From: Candidatus Mediterraneibacter gallistercoris
GTDB taxonomy: Bacteria; Bacillota_A; Clostridia; Lachnospirales; Lachnospiraceae
Reading direction: 5' to 3'
Assembly (NCBI GenBank): GCA_019119745.1
Contig: DWWI01000191.1
Span: 1 to 10,532, forward strand
DNA: 10,532 nt
The notes beneath the pieces were generated by a model that saw nothing but the letters and a program-made list of their open reading frames with translations, ran no database searches and had not been told where the DNA came from. Both the position numbers and the translations under genes were made by a program. Of this stretch, positions 7,067 through 10,532 are shown in pieces; the first letter of the stretch is position 1, and every line of letters starts with the position of its first letter.

Positions 7067-7098
7067 AGTATAACATATAATTTCCTACACTTTTCCTA
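7067..7098 (-). promoter_or_regulatory. Promoter of the two-component/ABC operon with candidate regulator direct repeat
   Basis: On the minus strand an extended -10, TGTTATACT (7075-7067), lies 34 nt before the ATG. No sigma-A -35 hexamer is present at 16-18 nt. The -35 position is instead covered by TAGGAAAAGTGTAGGAAA (7098-7081), two TAGGAAA half-sites with starts 11 bp apart, the spacing typical of OmpR-family sites. This suggests an activator-dependent, probably autoregulated promoter. Confidence 0.55.
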
Positions 7099-7116
7099 TG
7101 TAATGATTCCAGAGAC

Positions 7117-7158
7117 AAAAAATCATGCTTTTCATATTTGCATGAAAAAGCATGATTT
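7117..7158 (-). terminator. Intrinsic terminator of the ATPase/DUF4143 gene
   Basis: An A/T-rich hairpin (arms 7120-7135 and 7142-7158, about 16 bp with one bulged A, 6-nt loop) ends on the minus strand in a TTTTTT tract reading into 7117. It begins 15 nt after the stop at 7174. The plus strand has no run of Ts after the stem. It isolates this gene from the two-component operon. Confidence 0.8.
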
Positions 7159-7173
7159 CGATGTTGTACAACT

Positions 7174-8460
7174 TCACAGACTGCTTATAGCATACAGCGG
7201 GATATTGACCATCCATTCCTCTTTTCTGTAATCCATCATTGAAGTTCTTACCGCATACGGCGGGTTATACTTATTAAAATAAGCTTTCAGGCTTTTGGCC
7301 TTTACATTTTCCTCCGCCTTTACTTCCAAAGGAATCACCTGTCCCTCTTTTTGTATGAGAAAATCAATTTCCGTGTGAGAAGATGCTGAGAAATAATAAG
7401 GAGTGTATTCTGTCTCCGAAATTATCTGCTGATATACATACTGCTCCGTCAGAGCTCCTTTAAATTCCGTAAACAACTCATTCTTTTCCAGGATCGAACG
7501 GGCATCCAGGTCGCTCATCGCTCCAAGCAATCCTACATCTAACAGATATATTTTAAATGCGGAGAAATCAGTATATGCTTTTAAAGGGATACCCGGTTTC
7601 TCTACACGATATACTTTGCCTGCCAGCCCACAGTCCTGCAGCCATTCTATAGCAAGTTCAAAATCTTTTGCTCTGGCTCCTTTTCTGATTTGGCCGAAAA
7701 AGAATTTCTTATTTTCTTTTGCCAGTTGAAGTGGAATTGAGTTCCACACCATTCTGATCCGTGCCAGTTCATCATTTGGAGTATGCTTGCTGAAATCATT
7801 TTCATACAATTCAAGAATCTGCTTTTGTATATCTCGTACAGAAGTCACATCGCCGCACTCTGCATAATCATTCACAGCTTCCGGCATTCCGCCGACGAAG
7901 TAATATAATTTCAGCCAGTTAATATATTTATCCGAAAAAGTATTCAGCGCCTGATAATCTTTTTCCTCTATAATATCAGCCAGCGCCTCTTCACCCATGG
8001 CAGTCAGAAATTCACGAAACGACATAGGATACATATTAAGAGACTCAACTTTTCCAACTGGAAACGACACTCCCTCATGAATGGCCACACCCAGTAATGA
8101 GCCGGCTGAAACTACTGCATATTCCGGTGCATTTTCACAGAAATATTTCAGTGATGAGATCGCTCTTGGGGCTTCCTGTACCTCATCAAAAATGATCAGC
8201 GTTTCTTCCGGTATGATCCGTTCCCCCGTCTCGATGTTGATCATTCTTATAATTCTCTGTATATCGTAATCTTCCTCAAAAATCCGACGCATACGTACAT
8301 CACTGTCAAAATTAATATATGCTGTGTTTTTAAAACATTTCTTTCCGAATTCTTTCATCAGCCAGGTCTTGCCTACCTGCCTGGCGCCTTTCAATATCAA
8401 GGGCTTTCGGTTTCGTTTGTTCTTCCAGTAAACCAGTTTATCCATTGCATATCGCTTCAT
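7174..8460 (-). CDS. AAA-family ATPase with C-terminal DUF4143/nuclease-like domain
   Basis: A 428-aa P-loop ATPase of the AAA_14-DUF4143 type. Walker A is GARQVGKT (25-32) and Walker B is LIIFDE (88-93), followed by a sensor-like VVSAGS (116-121). A winged-helix-like segment lies at about 250-305. The C-terminal DUF4143 part carries a PD-(D/E)XK-type pattern: E339 in GALTEQYVY, E364-x-D366 in HTEIDFLI, and E379-x-K381 in PLEVKAE. The nuclease-like residues therefore look intact. The cellular role of this common family is not established; defence, mobile-element and regulatory roles have been considered. The start is placed at the second ATG (8460), which has GGTGAT at ideal spacing; an ATG four codons earlier (8472) has no Shine-Dalgarno. 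The gene stands alone between two terminators and is A/T-rich (18 G/C in 8281-8340), suggesting separate acquisition. Confidence 0.93.
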   Translation of the reverse strand: MKRYAMDKLVYWKNKRNRKPLILKGARQVGKTWLMKEFGKKCFKNTAYINFDSDVRMRRIFEEDYDIQRIIRMINIETGERIIPEETLIIFDEVQEAPRAISSLKYFCENAPEYAVVSAGSLLGVAIHEGVSFPVGKVESLNMYPMSFREFLTAMGEEALADIIEEKDYQALNTFSDKYINWLKLYYFVGGMPEAVNDYAECGDVTSVRDIQKQILELYENDFSKHTPNDELARIRMVWNSIPLQLAKENKKFFFGQIRKGARAKDFELAIEWLQDCGLAGKVYRVEKPGIPLKAYTDFSAFKIYLLDVGLLGAMSDLDARSILEKNELFTEFKGALTEQYVYQQIISETEYTPYYFSASSHTEIDFLIQKEGQVIPLEVKAEENVKAKSLKAYFNKYNPPYAVRTSMMDYRKEEWMVNIPLYAISSL

Positions 8461-8463
8461 ATT

Positions 8464-8469
8464 ATCACC
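8464..8469 (-). promoter_or_regulatory. GGTGAT ribosome binding site favouring the ATG at 8460
   Basis: GGTGAT matches the 3' part of the full anti-Shine-Dalgarno complement (AGGAGGTGAT) and ends 3 nt before ATG 8460. The alternative ATG at 8472 lies upstream of it and has only AGTAGAA in front. Confidence 0.5.
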
Positions 8470-8480
8470 CATTTCTACTA

Positions 8481-8510
8481 ATAATACTTATAGTAAAACA
8501 TTTTTTTGAA
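8481..8510 (-). promoter_or_regulatory. Candidate promoter of the ATPase/DUF4143 gene
   Basis: TTCAAA (8510-8505, inside the gene-proximal direct repeat), 18 nt, then TATTAT (8486-8481). An overlapping TATAAG (8492-8487) is an alternative -10. A start near 8474 would leave a short leader that fits the ATG at 8460 better than that at 8472. The region is so A/T-rich that chance matches are likely. Confidence 0.3.
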
Positions 8511-8580
8511 GGAATATCAATGTTATTATTACATTTTTTTGAAGGAATATTCACTATATATACATTTTTTTGAAGATAAT
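8498..8580. repeat. Three tandemly spaced direct repeats upstream of the DUF4143 gene
   Basis: The plus-strand unit ACATTTTTTTGAAGGAATAT occurs exactly at 8498-8517 and 8531-8550; a third copy at 8562-8580 shares the first 14 bases and then diverges. Start-to-start distances are 33 and 31 bp, about three helical turns, with 13- and 11-bp A/T-rich spacers that differ from each other. All copies lie between the lipoprotein terminator and the DUF4143 start. They could be operator sites, phased A-tracts that bend DNA, or remains of an element end; the sequence alone does not decide. Confidence 0.85.
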
Positions 8581-8633
8581 CGTCCTTTGTTACAACGCAC
8601 TAATCGTATCCACAATAGACACTATAAGAAAGG

Positions 8634-8666
8634 AAAAACGGAAAACTCATTTTACTGAATTTCCCG
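8634..8666 (-). terminator. Intrinsic terminator of the lipoprotein gene
   Basis: On the minus strand CGGGAAATTCA and TGAGTTTTCCG pair over 11 positions (two G-T pairs) around a GTAAAA loop, followed by TTTTTCCTTT. The hairpin starts 8 nt after the lipoprotein stop codon at 8675. Confidence 0.75.
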
Positions 8667-8674
8667 AATCTATG

Positions 8675-9934
8675 TCACCGGCACCGGTATTGATAATCCG
8701 GGATCATTCCCGGTCTGTCATCCATGATGTGATTAGACAGATACATCGCTTTTCCATCATCCAGAATACGCAGCGTAACTTCATGTGTATAAAAGTCATC
8801 GTTTCCCTTTTTCTCACATACCACATCCACCGTCAGTGTTACGGTCCCATCCTCATTTTCTCTAATCCCTGTCACTTCCGGCACAGAGATCCAGAAAGCA
8901 TTCGGAGCATAATTCCCGACTCCCAGCATGACCCAGTCATAAGTTCCGCTTTCGGCATCATAAGATGCATATTCCCTGAGCTGCTCTGCTGTCACCGGCA
9001 GATATTTCGTCATCAGGCTTTCAAACTCTTCCCGCGGGATACCCTCGGCACATTTTTCCGTATCTATCTCTCTTCCGTATTCTTCCATATAAAGGTATTC
9101 ATACAGTCCGTTAAAATCCAGTCCTTCAATCTGATCCTCCGACCATTCGGAGCACAGAAGATTATTTCCCTGATATCCAATAATATCAAGATAGTTCTCC
9201 TCCATCTCCCTGTACTCTTCCTTCTGCGGCTTTACCCGTATCATCTCGTATGCATCCACGACCTCTGTAAGTTCCGGCGGCTGTGCGGTACAGTATTCGA
9301 AAATGAACCATCCTTTCTCCGTATATTTCCACTGACTCATCCGAGAGCGGCTGTTCACGCTGAAAGCAGGCTCCATATCATCTGTCCATCTGCCTTTTGT
9401 ATAAAGTGAATACATATCTTTCCCGTCAAAGGTAAACTTCTCTCTGGAGACCGTACCGTCCGTGTGTATCCTGTATAAGATAATCTCTGACTGATTTCCT
9501 GCCGACGCCTCATCCAGAAAGTCTTCCATTGCATCATAGTGCATCATATCCACGTCGAATCCACTGACAGCGGCAGGCACGTCTTTTTCAGCTATAATCT
9601 GCTGCATTTTTATCGCTGTCTCCTGCGAAATCACGGCATTTATAGAAGTTCCCTTATCTGCTTTTTCATAGATGTCGCGGATTGCCTCCATCATTTCCGC
9701 GCAGTCCTGCTCCGCCTCTTCCTTCTCTGCGCTGTCTATGGGAAGATCATATCCTCTTTTATAAATTTCTGCTTCGGACAACTCTTCCGTATCTTCCGGC
9801 TCGCCTGAAATGCTCGTATCTTTATTGCTTTCTTTATCTTCTGCCACAGTGTTTTTATGACTGCAGCCGGCAGAAAAGCAGCACAAAAGCGCTGCAAATA
9901 TAATTAAGAATATCCTTTGAATCTTTTTGCCCAT
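8675..9934 (-). CDS. Predicted secreted lipoprotein of unknown function
   Basis: A 419-aa protein with a lipoprotein signal peptide: basic start MGKKIQR, hydrophobic core FLIIFAALLCCF, lipobox SAGC with the lipidated cysteine at residue 24. It should be anchored to the outer face of the membrane. An acidic, low-complexity linker (about 27-60, rich in Glu, Asp and Ser) leads to a globular region of about 350 residues with no motif I can assign, rich in Tyr, Trp and acidic residues. The start at 9934 is preferred because GGGGA lies 5 nt upstream; the in-frame ATG at 9946 adds MGNN but has no good ribosome binding site. The gene is monocistronic, with its own consensus promoter, an overlapping palindrome and a terminator. 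Similar lipoproteins of unknown function are common in Lachnospiraceae. A sensor, substrate-binding or stress role cannot be chosen from sequence. Confidence 0.9.
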   Translation of the reverse strand: MGKKIQRIFLIIFAALLCCFSAGCSHKNTVAEDKESNKDTSISGEPEDTEELSEAEIYKRGYDLPIDSAEKEEAEQDCAEMMEAIRDIYEKADKGTSINAVISQETAIKMQQIIAEKDVPAAVSGFDVDMMHYDAMEDFLDEASAGNQSEIILYRIHTDGTVSREKFTFDGKDMYSLYTKGRWTDDMEPAFSVNSRSRMSQWKYTEKGWFIFEYCTAQPPELTEVVDAYEMIRVKPQKEEYREMEENYLDIIGYQGNNLLCSEWSEDQIEGLDFNGLYEYLYMEEYGREIDTEKCAEGIPREEFESLMTKYLPVTAEQLREYASYDAESGTYDWVMLGVGNYAPNAFWISVPEVTGIRENEDGTVTLTVDVVCEKKGNDDFYTHEVTLRILDDGKAMYLSNHIMDDRPGMIPDYQYRCR

Positions 9935-9966
9935 ATTATTCCCCATATTAATTATGTGCCGCCGTT

Positions 9967-9984
9967 ATATTACATTTGTAATAT
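9967..9984. promoter_or_regulatory. Palindromic operator overlapping the lipoprotein promoter
   Basis: ATATTACA-TT-TGTAATAT is a perfect inverted repeat with 8-bp arms and a 2-bp centre. It overlaps the last bases of the -10 box and the expected transcription start, the position of a repressor site. The core TACA-N2-TGTA is the pattern recognised by BlaI/MecI/CopY-type winged-helix repressors. No such repressor is encoded in the window. A further ATTACA half-site lies at 10015-10020, just upstream of the -35. Confidence 0.6.
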
Positions 9985-10010
9985 TATATCAGTAAAGAGT
10001 ATTTTGTCAA
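9983..10010 (-). promoter_or_regulatory. Consensus sigma-A promoter of the lipoprotein gene
   Basis: Perfect TTGACA (10010-10005) and perfect TATAAT (9988-9983) on the minus strand are separated by 16 nt. The expected start is near 9976, about 40 nt upstream of the ATG. With the palindrome laid over it, this reads as a strong promoter kept off by a repressor. Confidence 0.85.
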
Positions 10011-10064
10011 GATAATTACATTACCAATAAATTATACTAGAACTTATGATTACACGATATTTTT

Positions 10065-10532
10065 TTATTCCCGGATCAGCACCAGACCGCAGCATATGAC
10101 TGCAATCTCCGCACCGATCATAATCCCCCGCATAGGGAACCTGTCTGCCATAGGCCCAAAGACAGCCATTCCAAGGGGCATGGCACCATAATACATGGAA
10201 CTCAAAAGTCCAACCGCCCTTCCCTGCATATCTTCTCTGCTCAATCTCTGGACAGTTGCTGTCACTTGCGTCTGTACGACTGTCATTGCCACTCCGAATC
10301 CGATCATCAGGACAAGATAGAGCAGAAAATTTCCGGCCATCCCCATTCCCGCACCAATAATGCCGAACAAGAGCAAGCCGCAATACAACATCTTCTGACC
10401 TGCCAAGCCGCCACGTATACTCATGAAAATACTGCCCGTCAACATCCCGGCCAATCCCGCTGCTTCCACCGCAGTCAGATACCAATAGTCTTCACCGTAT
10501 ACCCGGTTTACGAACAGTCCCGCCATGAATCC
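10065..10532 (-). CDS. MFS transporter, C-terminal part (5' end beyond window)
   Basis: The 155 codons present are open to the right edge and end in TAA at 10065. Hydrophobic segments alternate with short polar turns to give about four to five membrane helices of the C-terminal half of a 12-TM major facilitator protein. The start resembles the stretch before helix 7-8 of drug:proton antiporters of the macrolide/tetracycline efflux-like group (GLFVNRVYGEDYWYLTAVEA). A typical cytoplasmic loop follows (TVQRLSREDMQGRAVGLLSS), then MPLGMAVFGPMADRF. The DMQGRAVGL stretch matches the [DE]xxGRxxGL pattern seen in this group. The ATG at 10526 is internal, not a start. No clear terminator is visible between its stop and the lipoprotein promoter 55 nt on. 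Substrate cannot be told; efflux of a small drug-like compound is the usual role. Confidence 0.87.
   Translation of the reverse strand, partial: GFMAGLFVNRVYGEDYWYLTAVEAAGLAGMLTGSIFMSIRGGLAGQKMLYCGLLLFGIIGAGMGMAGNFLLYLVLMIGFGVAMTVVQTQVTATVQRLSREDMQGRAVGLLSSMYYGAMPLGMAVFGPMADRFPMRGIMIGAEIAVICCGLVLIRE

Noticed and set aside
8498..8580. Short CRISPR array
   Set aside because: Only three units, 11-13-bp A/T-rich spacers far too short, no cas genes, and promoter-proximal position.
8570..9409. 279-codon open frame on the plus strand
   Set aside because: It runs antisense through the lipoprotein gene, begins in the A/T-rich repeat, has no ribosome binding site, and its translation shows no domain. 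The lipoprotein frame has a signal peptide, promoter and terminator.
10011..10064. Terminator for the MFS gene
   Set aside because: The stretch is A/T-rich but I found no stable hairpin followed by a T-run; read-through or a terminator elsewhere cannot be excluded.

Overview
The window looks like chromosomal DNA of a Gram-positive gut Clostridia member, probably Lachnospiraceae. The signs are Firmicutes-type GGAGG ribosome binding sites, a consensus sigma-A promoter, ABC-2 exporters each paired with a dedicated regulator, a DUF4143-type ATPase gene and a lipoprotein with a Gram-positive style lipobox. The genus assignment is inference; no rRNA or tRNA is present. Every supported gene lies on the minus strand, so transcription runs from high to low coordinates.

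Layout in transcription order: (a) 10532-10065, the C-terminal half of an MFS efflux protein. (b) 10010-8634, a monocistronic lipoprotein gene with a consensus promoter, a perfect 18-bp palindrome over its -10/start region, and its own terminator. (c) 8580-7117, a solitary AAA ATPase/DUF4143 gene that is visibly more A/T-rich than its neighbours, preceded by three direct repeats 31-33 bp apart and followed by a terminator. (d) 7098-2288, a five-gene operon: OmpR-family response regulator, histidine kinase, ABC ATPase, large ABC-2 permease, small six-TM membrane protein, then a terminator. (e) about 2280 to the left edge, a second operon: ECF-like sigma factor, six-TM membrane protein, and a second ABC ATPase that runs off the window.

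The two exporter operons lie back to back and carry clearly paralogous ATPases. One is controlled by a two-component system, the other apparently by an ECF sigma factor. Both are most simply read as envelope-stress or antimicrobial-peptide response exporters; no substrate can be read from the sequence. Genes within each operon overlap by 20-44 nt or are separated by short gaps, consistent with translational coupling. The one larger gap (95 nt before the first ABC ATPase) holds a candidate response-regulator site that matches one upstream of the regulator gene itself.

Most notable signals: a paired TAGG(G)AAA direct repeat with 11-bp period found at two places in the two-component operon; the triple 20-bp repeat upstream of the DUF4143 gene; and a BlaI/CopY-like palindrome at the lipoprotein promoter. 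No CRISPR array, insertion sequence, RNA gene or origin was seen. No gene-free stretch exceeds 300 bases.
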